DNA from: Epithemia pelagica | Lineage: Eukaryota; Bacillariophyta; Bacillariophyceae; Surirellales; Surirellaceae | Direction of reading: 5' to 3' | NCBI GenBank assembly: GCA_946965045.2 | Contig: OX337232.1 | Location: forward strand, 1,550,001 to 1,614,000 | Length of the DNA stretch: 64,000 nt | Shown here: piece after piece, positions 42,876-53,519 of the stretch | Layout of the letters: every line of letters begins with the position of its first letter | How positions within the stretch are numbered: position 1 is the stretch's first letter | Notes under the pieces: model-generated | Told to the model about the DNA's origin: nothing | The model's database searches: none | Seen by the model: only the letters and a program-made list of their open reading frames with translations | Position numbers and translations under genes: made by a program

Positions 42876-43649
42876 TTTTCTGTGTGGCTGTCTTCTGAAA
42901 ATAATATTGGGCCGTATAGGGTTAAGGATTTCACCACTCTAGATTGTCTTTCGCAATGACCATGGCGGTCTTCCATTGTTGATTGTGAGACCCGTAGTTA
43001 AAATTAACTGCAAAAAATATCATAGGGAGCAAGATAAGTCTCCAAGGAACACATTGATGCCATTTTGTGCAGTTTCTTTTTCGAAATGAGCTCAAAAATT
43101 GAAGATTCCGAAGCCACCACGAAAACTCTACAACGTAGTTGAATCATCAGGACAAAGAGATGCTACTCAGCGCGGATCAACTAGCACCTTCGTGATCTCG
43201 CGAATCCTTGCCTCCATTGATGCTTCTGTAAGTGATCCGGTCCACATGCAATGTCCTTCTGTCGATGTTTTACCTACTTGATTCCTGTACCTTTTATGCC
43301 TATGTGGGAGAAGTGGAAAGCCTTCAGTGGAGAAGCACCCTCAGCCCTTATATTTCACGCAGATGGCTCTACCTAGCTTGCCACAGTTCATAATGCAGGT
43401 GTTAGAACATCCCGTCTTTTTCAATGACTCGAATCAATAGCTGGACCAAAGTTGGGCAGGCAAAGGGCGACTCTATGTTGTTGTCCAACTCGGGACTAAG
43501 GCATTTCTGCAATATGCTCCCCAACTCCAGTACTGTCATGAAGATACTTCCAATATGGATGGAAGCAGCCCACTCAGTCGCACAGCTTTTTGTTGAATGG
43601 AACATCGGATTGTGAGCGTATAGCCCTGGTTTGCCCAAAACTTGGCCCG
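42876..43649. other. Intergenic, no supported gene
   Basis: 774 bp. ATG-initiated frames at 43085 and 43424 (plus) are short, and no splice model joining them gave a recognisable product. A GTAAGT occurs at 43228. Left uncalled. Confidence 0.35.
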
Positions 43650-44852
43650 CTAGCTTCCGGGAGCAACATCCTCGTCTCCAAGCGTTGAAACAGAATGGTC
43701 ATCATCAGACACAATGCTCAAGCTCATTCCGTCCACCTCTGCTTCCCTACGCCGCAGCCTATCTTCCCGGAATCTTTGGTTTATAACCTCATCCGAAACG
43801 AAGGAGACCACCGGCAGGTTCTTGCTGTTGGTAGAGTCATCGTCGTCACAAGCAGGCGCCAATCTCAAGTACTTGCCTTCGTGTTGTGGGTAGGCAAAGG
43901 CGGACCAATTTGTGGCAGCTTTCAACGCCATCAACCATGGGTCCGGGATGTACTTCGCAGATTCATCTCGATATAGCATTCCAAGATGAATCTTAATGAG
44001 TTTGACTTCTTGATTGTTGATGATTCTGGATGGATCGAAATGGTCTTTGCCAAACTGAAGTATGGAGCTCGAAATGTCCTTCATATCAGGAACCCTAACC
44101 CCCTTTTCCCCACCATCGTTTCGAAGATAATCTTTCAAACGTGATAGGAGCTGGTATCGCGTAACGTTGTTGCTCCGTTGACTGTAATACTCCTCCCAAT
44201 GCTTATCCAGAGAATCGGCCATGGCCTTGGCTGTTTCCGTAATAACATTTGAGGCAAGCACCAGATCTGGTACTGTAGCCCAGTGAACATGATTTTCTTC
44301 CGTGTGGCGAGAAAAAAATTTGTACGCAGCCGGACAGTCACAAACAATCAAAATCTCATAAGGCTCTTGCTGTTTCCACCCGGCCGGATTCTCCAGCAGA
44401 GGAATAGCAAGGAGGATGCCAGTCTTGAGCTTATCAAAAATCTCATCGTGGTTCCCGTCCAGCCCAAGCAAATTCACGCGAAAGTCCTTGACAATGTCCA
44501 CCATGGTCTGCCGAGTTCCTTCATCATATTTCTCAGTGTCCGCTCCACATACCAATTCAATATATTTGCCCCAAAATACGTTGCAGTCCATATCGGCAGG
44601 CAGAAAATGTACCCGGCCTCGATTCGTTCCAGCCATGATTGAAATCAAACTTTTATAGACCTTCTGTTCGGCTGTTGTGTACGGCTCAATGAAATTCTTC
44701 GTGTGTTTTTTCTGCTTGTGTTCAACTTCGATTTCTTCTTCGCCTGACTCTCGTGTGACCACGGTCGTTCGTGTCAGCCACTCTTGGAGCTCTTTTCCAG
44801 CTTCAGCGGCGGATTTCTTCTGCTGACAAAAGTCCTCCAGTCGCTCGTACAT
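43650..44852 (-). CDS. Unknown acidic protein; true 5' end uncertain
   Basis: 400 aa from the first in-frame ATG (44852). The same frame stays open for about 40 more codons upstream, to a TAA at 44978..44976. Twenty codons beyond that stop, in the same frame, is an ATG (45038) starting MGNTPSSTKP, which would suit an N-myristoylated protein. The protein is mixed alpha/beta and charged, with segments such as PYEILIVCDCPAAYKFFSRH and DPSRIINNQEVKLIKIHLGMLYRD, and ends in a Ser/Asp-rich tail. No family recognised. Either the start is at 44852, or a 5' exon was missed, or the gene is disrupted. Confidence 0.6.
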   Translation of the reverse strand: MYERLEDFCQQKKSAAEAGKELQEWLTRTTVVTRESGEEEIEVEHKQKKHTKNFIEPYTTAEQKVYKSLISIMAGTNRGRVHFLPADMDCNVFWGKYIELVCGADTEKYDEGTRQTMVDIVKDFRVNLLGLDGNHDEIFDKLKTGILLAIPLLENPAGWKQQEPYEILIVCDCPAAYKFFSRHTEENHVHWATVPDLVLASNVITETAKAMADSLDKHWEEYYSQRSNNVTRYQLLSRLKDYLRNDGGEKGVRVPDMKDISSSILQFGKDHFDPSRIINNQEVKLIKIHLGMLYRDESAKYIPDPWLMALKAATNWSAFAYPQHEGKYLRLAPACDDDDSTNSKNLPVVSFVSDEVINQRFREDRLRRREAEVDGMSLSIVSDDDHSVSTLGDEDVAPGS

Positions 44853-44978
44853 TTGGGGCTTGTCGTACCGACGCAACTTCAATGCGTCGTCGCAAGCACC
44901 ATCATAGCTTTCAAGCTTCCATCCCCATATGTCGCCGATCGTAGCGTGCAAAATGCCCTTCCTATCGAGATCTCGTTA

Positions 44979-45413
44979 TTGAACGGTCAAGAGGCGTTGT
45001 TTCTGTGTTGGTTTTGTTGATGATGGAGTGTTTCCCATTGTCCCAAACAAAACTTTTGACTTCCGAACATTGCTTATGGTTGGTTGTTGGTTGCCTCCGG
45101 CGCTGTTGTTCATTCTGCGTTCTGCGTTCTGACTTCTGACTATCTCCCTGACCTCTACTCCCAAGCATGGGTGAGTTTAGGTCGCACATAAGTCGTACCT
45201 AAAGTTAGACGAATGCCCATATCGTGCATTTTTCAATCACGCGGGACCTGGCCTGACCCCTGAAGTGAGATCGATATGCAACTACCTAGGAGTAGGTAGG
45301 CTTATGGAATCGAAAAATGTGTCTAATGAAAATAACTTTGACTATAGCTCACAAGCCAAGGAGTTGTTCGTTGTTTCGGTTCCGTCTCGTCTCTTTCACA
45401 GAAGACTACGCCG
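44979..45413. other. Intergenic/5' region of the preceding gene
   Basis: Contains two overlapping minus-strand frames beginning at 45189 and 45164 that could hold a 5' exon of the 43650 gene. It also contains CTACCTAGGAGTAGGTAG-type short dyad sequence near 45281. Nothing further supported. Confidence 0.35.
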
Positions 45414-48130
45414 TTATTGAGGTAGGGCTCGATAGCGACGACTTATGGATTCTGTAAAACTCGCGTCAGCGCGATTCAGGCGATCTGTTGCCCAAAGAAG
45501 ACCTCGACTTAGGTTCTTCTCCGTTAGACGCGCAATGAGAAGCAAACCAAAATCACGAAGCTGAGGGGCATATTCTCTCACAATCGGAAGCAGCTGTCGG
45601 AGCCTTCTTGTATCTGCCGCACCCTCAAAATCACCTAATAGGAAACTGACCAGTTGTTCAATTTGTTTCACCATCTGACACACAACATGAAACGTGAGTC
45701 AACGCTCTTCTGACGGTTCGACCAAAGTCTTGTCAACATACCTTTCGATCAGCTTCGGTGAGCGGTGGACTTATGGATTGGATGAAAGTGGGAACAGGCA
45801 GGTTTCTGAGCCCAAGTGATCTCGCCAGCTCCCTCAACCCATCTCGACTAATCGCATCAGCAACGGTCACAATTTCTTCCAGAATGAATTCCCGGAAAAC
45901 ATCGCCCTCTGGACCGAAGAAGAAACGGAGGGCTGCTCGCACGGTTCTTTCGTCCTCGGATGGATCTGCAGCGGTAGACACTCCTGTTGTGGATGATGGC
46001 GAAGACGTTAAGTCCGCGCTTGTCGAAGACACACGAAAACGTCCGCTGTCTGCAGAGCTGCGCTCTGTGAGGTCCACCTTTTGGGATCCTCGGAAGTCCC
46101 CGGCACTTCCCACCACCTTACTTCCTCGAACGCCATCTACCTTAAACGCTGATCCGTCTGATTCATCTCGGACCGCTGTGAACTTCTCTAATGCTTCCAA
46201 AAGATCAATCACGTTTTCTGCGTTAAAACTATCCTCCCGGCCATACACCATGTACCTAAGCGCCGCCCGTAGTCGAGGTGATCTGTCGGTCATTAGTCGC
46301 CTCGCAATGTATGGGAACGCTTCATCCACTGCGACACGACAGGCGGACACAACAAAGGTGAGGGGTTCGGTGCATCAATGAATCCAGACAGTCCTCATAC
46401 TTACCAATTGCGAAGTTCGGGTTCCCCACCAAAGCGATGCCTTCCAAAACCGAGATTGCTCGGATAACCAATGCAAAATACGGAGGGATCCGAAACGGAT
46501 ATTCAAAAGTAATCTCAGCCAAGTCCGCCGCTAATTCCTGAAAATTGATTGACTTTGCCCCTCCTCCTGCAAGAGCGACATCGAAGACTTTGGTCAAGGC
46601 AGGCACGATTGGAGTTGTATCTGTTCCTTTAGGAATGAAATCAAGATTGATAAAATCTTGCCCAATCTCACTGTAGTCTCTGTTGATAAGATGGGCAATA
46701 GCTTCAATCATTCCATATTTTTGATCTTCTGTCACCTCTGTCATGAGACCAAAGTCAAGAATGGCCAACTTTCCGTCCGTTGTCCTCATCATGTTACCTT
46801 CAGAGGAAGGACAGGAGTGAGGATATGCTTCGTGTCCAAAATAAGATTTCTCATAGCATGGTTATTGTCTTACCCGGATGAGGATCAGCATGGAAGAATC
46901 CGCTTTCAAGAAGCTGAGTGAGATAAGCGATAACTCCAAGATTGACAAGAGCACCCACATCATCAGCCTTCGATTGACTCAGCTTTTCTCCAATAATCCA
47001 TTCAGCAGTGTGTACTCGACGAGAAGTATAACGGGGGAAGTTTTTGGGAATAACAACACTGGGCAACGATCGCATTTCTTGCTCGATCCGCAGGCCGTTT
47101 TCGCATTCCAAATTGTAATCGAGTTCATTGAAGAAGCGATAGGCAAATTCATCCAAAAGTGAGACTGGATCGACTCGTTGAATCAGTGTCGGGAAATTTC
47201 TCAAAATCAAACCGAATTCACGTGCAAGATAAAGATCCAAGGAGACTGTTTCCAAGACACCTGGACGCTGTGTATTATTTTTGATTTTGAGTTGGAGGAA
47301 TTATGAACTCGACGAATGCATAAGCTTCATTCACGTACCTGAACTTTGACGGCCACCAAATCTCCCGTATCCCGCAACACCGCCTTGTAAACTTGTCCCA
47401 GAGATGCCGCAGCCACAGGTTCGGAAGTTATTTCTGTGAATAGATCATCAACAGATCTTCCAAGCTCCTTCTCAATCGTCTCAAAGGCGATCCGCGAGTC
47501 ATACGAAGGAACTTTGTCGCATAGCTTTTGGAGCTCCACCATACTCCGGGGGCTTAGAACGTCTGGTCGGATGCTGAGAGCTTGTCCAATCTTAATAAAA
47601 AATGGACCCAAGGAAGTCATGATATCTCTCAATTCACCAGCTCGTTGAACTTCCAAATCTGGATTGTCCTTAACTCGTCCAGACAGTTGGTCCAACAGCG
47701 TTTGAAACACAAAACCACTTCCAACAGCAGAAACTTGCAAAATACGGGTGAGCACAGCCAATGGTCGTTTCGAGAAGAATTGCTTCAATGCTTTTGGATC
47801 GTAGACATAGGGCAACCCCGAGTCACCATCCCGTACTTTGACATCCACAAGTCGCATTTGCAATCCGGCAACCGCGGAATCGTCATCATTCAAATTCTTT
47901 CCTCGAAGCGCTTGCATGATGAGATCAGAGTCTTCGTCCTTACTCATCTCTTCACGCATTTCTCTCATCATTGCCGAGACATCGCTAGCAGGAGAAGAGA
48001 AAAGACGACTTCCCTCGCGGTCGTCAACATGAGAACCGACCGAGACTGGCGATCGCCCGACGACGAAACTTTCCACCGACTGAGGACATGACAGCGCTAT
48101 GGCCAACAGTGAAAGTAAATGATGAATCAT
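45414..48130 (-). CDS. ABC1/ADCK (UbiB-like) atypical kinase, probably plastid
   Basis: Plant and algal ABC1K proteins regulate prenyl-lipid and plastoglobule metabolism. Five exons: 48130..47339, 47267..46874, 46797..46405, 46328..45742 and 45674..45414. Introns of 71, 76, 76 and 67 bp have GT-AG ends and compatible phases. Product ~808 aa. N-terminal signal peptide ends VES-F, a diatom plastid-type cleavage site. Kinase motifs: FIKIGQ (KxGQ), AAASLGQVY (Ala-rich loop), VAVKVQ (Lys), HADPHPGN and LDFG. The junctions restore VKVQRPGVLETV, HPGN and NFAIVDEAFPYIA. The C-terminal third contains a Ser/Thr-rich insert and a helical tail. Closest to the plastid ABC1K1/ABC1K3 group by layout. Confidence 0.88.
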
Positions 48131-48429
48131 CACTGGTGTGCAGGATGCAGCGATTACACTTTCTCTTTCTACTGATCACTTGCAACAAAATACAAAATGA
48201 GACAACAATATGAAGACGACACTTTCATTGTCTGATTCTGACGAAGGTTGTGTGAAACAGAAGCATGTGAACATGGGCATGAGTCAGGTGAAAAATGAAA
48301 TGTATGAGTCGCTTATAAATCGCTTGTAGGTCCTCGAAAATGACATTTGGCAACGACAGACGACAGACGACAGACATTTTTTGTGGACGATATCCACGGG
48401 ATCTTTTGCCATCACACACAAATCGAACC
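48131..48429. promoter_or_regulatory. Shared divergent promoter region (inferred)
   Basis: 299 bp between the starts of the ABC1-kinase gene and the putative mitochondrial protein gene. It contains a tandem CGACAGACGACAGACGACAG run near 48355, presumably 5' UTR of the plus-strand gene. Confidence 0.35.
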
Positions 48430-50055
48430 ATGGCGAGTGTTCTGACGGCTCGAAGAAATCAGACAGCCTTTCTGTCCTTATATCGTGTGCTTGTCAATAA
48501 CAACCACCGCAGTGTGGAAAATGCAATCGTTCCATGGAACCATCAGGGATGCTGGTCTCACTTGAGCAGAACCACCATATTCCGACAACTGTCGGAATCC
48601 ACAAAGGGTAAACAGAAAACCAATCGAAACGACAAGAACAATGTTGAAGATGAACTGGGCGATGATCATCAAACGCAAGATTTTGTGGATCGTTCCATAC
48701 ATCCGGGCGAATGGGACGAACCTGACTACCAGAATCCTTTCTATCGCCCCAAATACACTCATCGTGCAAAAATTTTATCCAAGGAAGACTTTCGGAATCG
48801 TCCCGCAGTGGGGGTATCTGCCTATTTTGACAGTCCGGCGGATGCCATGGTGACCCTGTCATGGATGACAAATAAAGATCGGAAAGAAATTTTTGAGATG
48901 TACAAGGCCTTGTTGAAAACCCAACACGCCAGGTGTGGAAGTACCAGTCATGAATACATCATGCGATGCATTGCTCAGAAGCTCAATCTTCGGGCTGATC
49001 GTGTTGCGGGGGCTGTACAACTTCAATTTAATGAAGAGCGCTATAGGCTAGAAGGCGAAGAGCTTGCAGATGAGGCTGGAAAATACATGGACAATTCGTT
49101 CTTGACTGAAATTCGACTATTTTATAAGGCATTTAACATGACGCCGCCAAACGATCTGAGCTTTGTCGAACCCATTATAGATGATGAGGCTGATGGAGCT
49201 CCGTCACCATTGATCAGATCAGTGGATGACATATTTGATATGGATGGACTCCTGAAACGTTATCAAGATGAATATCTTCCAAACAAGGCCAAGGATATTG
49301 TGAGCAAACATAAATACGTCGAGGACGTCGACGATGAATCCATTATCACACCGGTTGACAAGGAAACAGAGTCCTTTGTTGAACAACAGAAGAAGCTTGC
49401 CGATCGAATGGAAAGCTTTCAGACCGACGTAACTCCAAAGGTTTTGAAAGAAACTGATCGTGATAATCCTTCCCGACGTAAACGATTCAAGTTTGTGGCC
49501 AAAATGGTCAATACGCGAGAGAAAAAGAAACTGATCAAAGAAGCAAAAAGAAAGCCGATTCTGACAGCAAAGGAAGCCAAGAAACGGAGTCTCATGTCCA
49601 AGGCCTACACCACTAATAGCATTGAAAATACTGTGGTCGAATACGATGGTCGATGTCGAAGGGCTAATATGAACGATGTCAGAAATGTTGAGTGGAAGCC
49701 CATGAAACATGAACTGGGGAAACGGAAAACCATCGAGGAACAGGTCGAGGTTATGGAACGTATTTATCGTAATGCCAAACGTGATTGGTTGAATTACATC
49801 CATGGACGAGAACATACTGGTGTGTTTGGAACGGACGGCAAAATTTCCCCCAAATCGATCAAACTGGCACCACCCAGCTCGGCCGTCACCGAGGACAAGG
49901 CTGAGACCGACACAACTGAGTCAACAGAAGACTCTGAAGAAGCTTCAAAAGAGAGTGAGACGAGTGAATCATCAGAACCAACGGCAGATGAGGTATCAGA
50001 AGAGAAAAAAGACGAACAAGACGGGAAGAAGGACGATACGACCCCTACTGACTAG
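48430..50055 (+). CDS. Putative mitochondrial protein, charged, mS35/EMR1-like region possible
   Basis: 541 aa from the ATG at 48430, which has a good context (ACCATGG) and begins an Arg/Ser/Leu-rich, acid-free presequence (MASVLTARRNQTAFLSLYRVL). The in-frame ATG at 48340 adds 30 unattractive residues. The central part (YFDSPADAMVTLSWMTNKDRKEIFEMYKAL...IAQKLNLRADRVAGAVQLQ) resembles, weakly and from memory, the helical domain of mitochondrial ribosomal protein mS35/EMR1. A long basic coiled region and a Ser/Glu/Thr-rich acidic tail follow. Mitochondrial translation is a reasonable guess, not shown. Confidence 0.65.
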   Translation: MASVLTARRNQTAFLSLYRVLVNNNHRSVENAIVPWNHQGCWSHLSRTTIFRQLSESTKGKQKTNRNDKNNVEDELGDDHQTQDFVDRSIHPGEWDEPDYQNPFYRPKYTHRAKILSKEDFRNRPAVGVSAYFDSPADAMVTLSWMTNKDRKEIFEMYKALLKTQHARCGSTSHEYIMRCIAQKLNLRADRVAGAVQLQFNEERYRLEGEELADEAGKYMDNSFLTEIRLFYKAFNMTPPNDLSFVEPIIDDEADGAPSPLIRSVDDIFDMDGLLKRYQDEYLPNKAKDIVSKHKYVEDVDDESIITPVDKETESFVEQQKKLADRMESFQTDVTPKVLKETDRDNPSRRKRFKFVAKMVNTREKKKLIKEAKRKPILTAKEAKKRSLMSKAYTTNSIENTVVEYDGRCRRANMNDVRNVEWKPMKHELGKRKTIEEQVEVMERIYRNAKRDWLNYIHGREHTGVFGTDGKISPKSIKLAPPSSAVTEDKAETDTTESTEDSEEASKESETSESSEPTADEVSEEKKDEQDGKKDDTTPTD

Positions 50056-50229
50056 TCATCGCCGTGAGAGGTTTGCTCTACTACTAAAGACTTAATCAAC
50101 AAGGCATCAATCTTCAGCATTTTTTTTAATTCTTTCTATCCCTTGGTAACTCAAACCATAAAAAGAATCCTTGATGCGTTCCGCTTTGGTACCCAAGTCA
50201 TTCGTAAAATTTATTGTCAAAGAGAGAAT

Positions 50230-51867
50230 TCAGCCCAGGGGTGAAACAGTGGCGGTGGGTTTGGAATCTACCGAAAGCTGGGCTTTTGGCGGTGATTCCG
50301 TGACGGAGGGCGTCGATGTCGTGGCGGACTGATATGAACGACTGGCTCGAAACCAAGCGTTGGGATGATTTCCAATGTTGTCCATGGGAACTTCCGAACT
50401 CAACTCCAATGCTTTGGGATGTTGTGCAACAAAATGTTTATGACATGCCAACCCATAGTGACCCTCCTTTTTCAGGGCCAAAATCTCTTTGCGGTCTTGC
50501 AACGTGAGTCCCTGCTGCAAAAGAGTGGATAGGTGCTCTTCATCGTAGTGTTTGAAGGGGCACCCGTGGAAATCGCCACTGGTCGCGGGGGCGTTGCCAT
50601 GAATAATACCAGTACAAGAATAGGGGTCACGCGACTTACGCTTCCCTTCTTTTCCGTAGTTATAGCGGATGTTGTAACTGTACTCCTTTTGGAACTGTTC
50701 CCCAGTTACTGCCGTGAAATGACGTTGGAAAAAGGCCAAAGCGTTGTCCAGATCGAGCCCGGCACCTTTAAGGAACAATCCGTATTGAAGCCTTCCAAAG
50801 TGACGAAGCTTTCCATGCCGTTTCATGCCTTTGTGCATCTCCCTCATACACAAAGGCATATTGGACACGTGACTGGAAACGCTGGAGGCGGTCAAGGCGT
50901 CAGCGCCATTCATGGAATAGTCTTCCGATTGTTCCTTATGAACCAGACAGCGACTGAGATTTTTCAGCAGCGGATATACACGTGAACCCTCTGCATCATG
51001 CTGCAGCGTTGTATCAAGAGACACGTGACTCTGAAGGTGAGCAAGCTGACGAGAGAGCTGGGCACGAAATCTCGAAACGAGAATTGCCTCCACTTTGTTT
51101 TGCGAAATGTACGCCTGACCACCTTCCAAATAGCACTCACGACGAGACACAAGATCCAATGCCTGCGTGAAGGGGACAGCAAAAAATCGCGTCCTTTCAA
51201 ATTCACTGGCCGAGATCAACATGCCATTGCTCGCGCTGGAACCCATTGATAAAGCCGAGGCTTGAAGCAAAAGATTTGGTCGCAACTCTTCTTTTTTCTC
51301 CTTGGAAATGGGCTTAATACCGAGGTACGATTCCACGAGCTTGCCCAATTGATCATGGCTCAGCAACTGAAGACGAATCTTCATCAAATCACTTTCGTGC
51401 AACAGGAACCATCGTCGTAGATCCTCCGTTTGACAATAGGACAACCGTAGAATGAAATGCGAGGTTTCATCAACAACAGTTCCAGAAACCAAATCTTCCG
51501 CATCCATGACTTGCTTCACCTTTGCCCTCAAATCATCTCTCGTCAGCTTGAATGTCTTGAACTGTTCGAGTTTTCGTAAAACCTTGATGTATAACAAGAG
51601 CCATTCGGTCGCATCAGCAAAAGCATGGTAAGGAGACTGACCTCCTCAAGAAAGGGAAAATCGATAACGACAAGCGTCCTAATGAAGACTTACTTTGAGA
51701 CGTTTGAGGGCGTAGATTTCAAAAGTGTCAACATCAAGCTCAATGTTTGGCACGTCATTGTAAAAATTGATGCCGTAGGACAAAAGACTCGCTGGAGATC
51801 TTGCCTGACCTCTCTTGCCTTGATGCTGAGGGTTGCTTTGACGAGATGATGAACCCACTGACTGCAT
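50230..51867 (-). CDS. PRIM2: DNA primase large subunit (PriL/PRIM2)
   Basis: Iron-sulphur regulatory subunit of the polymerase-alpha/primase complex that starts RNA-DNA primers. Exon 1 is 51867..51694 and exon 2 is 51582..50230. The 111-bp intron (GTAAGT...ATCAAG) is phase 0, and joining gives ALKRLK-VLRKLEQF, the expected family helix. Product 508 aa (human 509). The four [4Fe-4S] Cys are visible in PLCMREMH, YSCTGI, HGCPFKH and LACHKHF. RMQYGLFLKG-like text appears as RLQYGLFLKGAGL, followed by YSYNIRYNYGKEGKR. A stop lies six codons upstream of ATG 51867. The C-terminal tail is Ser/Thr/Pro-rich. Confidence 0.94.
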
Positions 51868-53519
51868 CCTGGGATCTCCAACCTATAGGTGCAGAGTACT
51901 TCAATCGACTACCAAGAGGAGAACAATCCGAGGTTTGTGTTGTCTGTTGTCTCTGTCCAACACGAAAAGGTGGGGCAACGGCGACCTCTCTATGTCATGG
52001 CGGACTCGGAAGCACGCGCATGGTCCACCACCGAAGCCAGCAGTAGCGCGGGAAAAAAGAAGTTCACATGCGACTTATCCTCCGCACGTAGTCTCGCGAA
52101 AAGGTCGCGGACGCCCACCAAGGCCATTCGAGTAACTATGTCGGCGAATAATCTGCTGCACTAGCTCAAGCTCAACGAGAAGTTGCTCATCTTTACACCC
52201 TTCGTTCCTTCATCCCAATCTCAGACCGTTTCATGTTTTATCCTTCCCTCACTGATCACTTACGCCAAGAACCCCGCTCCTATCAACTTCGCACTTGGCT
52301 TAACACTTGGAGACCGTTGATCCTGTCGTCCGCTTCTTAGGTCCTTCCTTTCCGATTTTTAGTCCTCGCGTTAGGTAGCTACAGCTACCTAATGCCCGGC
52401 GCGTCGGTCGGCGTCACTCTGTGGGGTGCGTGCGGCAGCGTTATAATAGATCTCCCTTTTTTTTTAACTATGTCGACTGCAAAGGGAGCTTTGGCTTTAG
52501 TGTCTTTCAAGTTGCAATTTTAAAATGAATCGAAGTATACTCCATATTATGTTCCACCATGATGAGTTCAATGGATGTTCTCCGCTCTTGATCCCAGAGA
52601 ATTCCAGTGCAGGTCTAATCATCAAGTGCTTGAGCACAGGCAGTTGATACTTTTTACGTTCTAGAGCTAGGTTCCTCAATGATGATCTGAATGGATCACC
52701 AAACCCAGCCCCGATGCCATTTGATTCCAACAGTTCTGCGCCATACTAAGGCTCTTATAACTTATAAGCCGACGGTCAAGGATGCGCTAGGGTCTCTTCT
52801 TTCAAATAATGGGATGATCCATTTTCAGGTAACAAAATTATTTGACATTCTGCTGAGGAGTCGTCAGTCGTCATGGGATTGCGACATCTACGAATGGCAA
52901 CTACGAATAGACCTCGTGCTCGCGCACCAATACCGACCCCCATAAAAGGTTTGAATCTATTCTTCCAGCTGCCGCGCTCACCCACTCTACCGCCTGGGAA
53001 ATTGGATGCGGACGGAGTTTGTGCTCGTTGGAAGGTCGACAGGCTTGCGGGGGGGACTGTATAAAAATAAACGTTTCTGAGGACCTGAATTTGATCGGTC
53101 GGCCATCAATCCCACCAAAAATCATGGACCCCTGCAGTTGCGTTCGGTTGTTGTGTATGAGTCGTGCCATAATCGACTGCGCGGTCATCCCCACCTGAGT
53201 CAGTGCCGCGACGCCGCAACGACCAGTTTCCACCTCCGTTGCAACACACCAAGAAAATCACCGCTGGTTTTCATTGTTCAAATCAAAGCGAGTTGGTGTT
53301 CGGCGAAGCTCATCCTGTCCCAGGCAACTTTCTTTCTTTCTTCTGCCTGTGTTGTTGTGGACAGATACAAATTGATCTCTCAGTCTCGGAAATCCTATTT
53401 ATATTTTTGAAACTGCGTTCATCCTTTTGTTTGATCCAAATTGACAAGATCGAACACAAACGTTGACACAGGTTCACATAATATTCGGTGAACCGTTGAG
53501 GAAATTATTCAAATTCACC
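51868..53519. other. Divergent intergenic region
   Basis: 1.65 kb between primase (minus) and protease (plus). It contains a 13-bp copy of the inverted-repeat core (52328..52340), the palindrome at 52371..52392, and T- and A-runs near 52456. Short open frames on both strands match nothing recognised. Confidence 0.45.
52371..52392. repeat. 22-bp palindrome
   Basis: Perfect 10-bp arms, TTAGGTAGCT and AGCTACCTAA, around a 2-bp centre. Could be a cruciform, a protein site or a remnant transposon end; it lies 31 bp after a copy of the 14.4-kb inverted-repeat core. Confidence 0.7.

Noticed and set aside
43085-43615. Possible two- or three-exon plus-strand gene
   Set aside because: A GTAAGT donor exists at 43228, but no acceptor joined the frames into a protein resembling any family.
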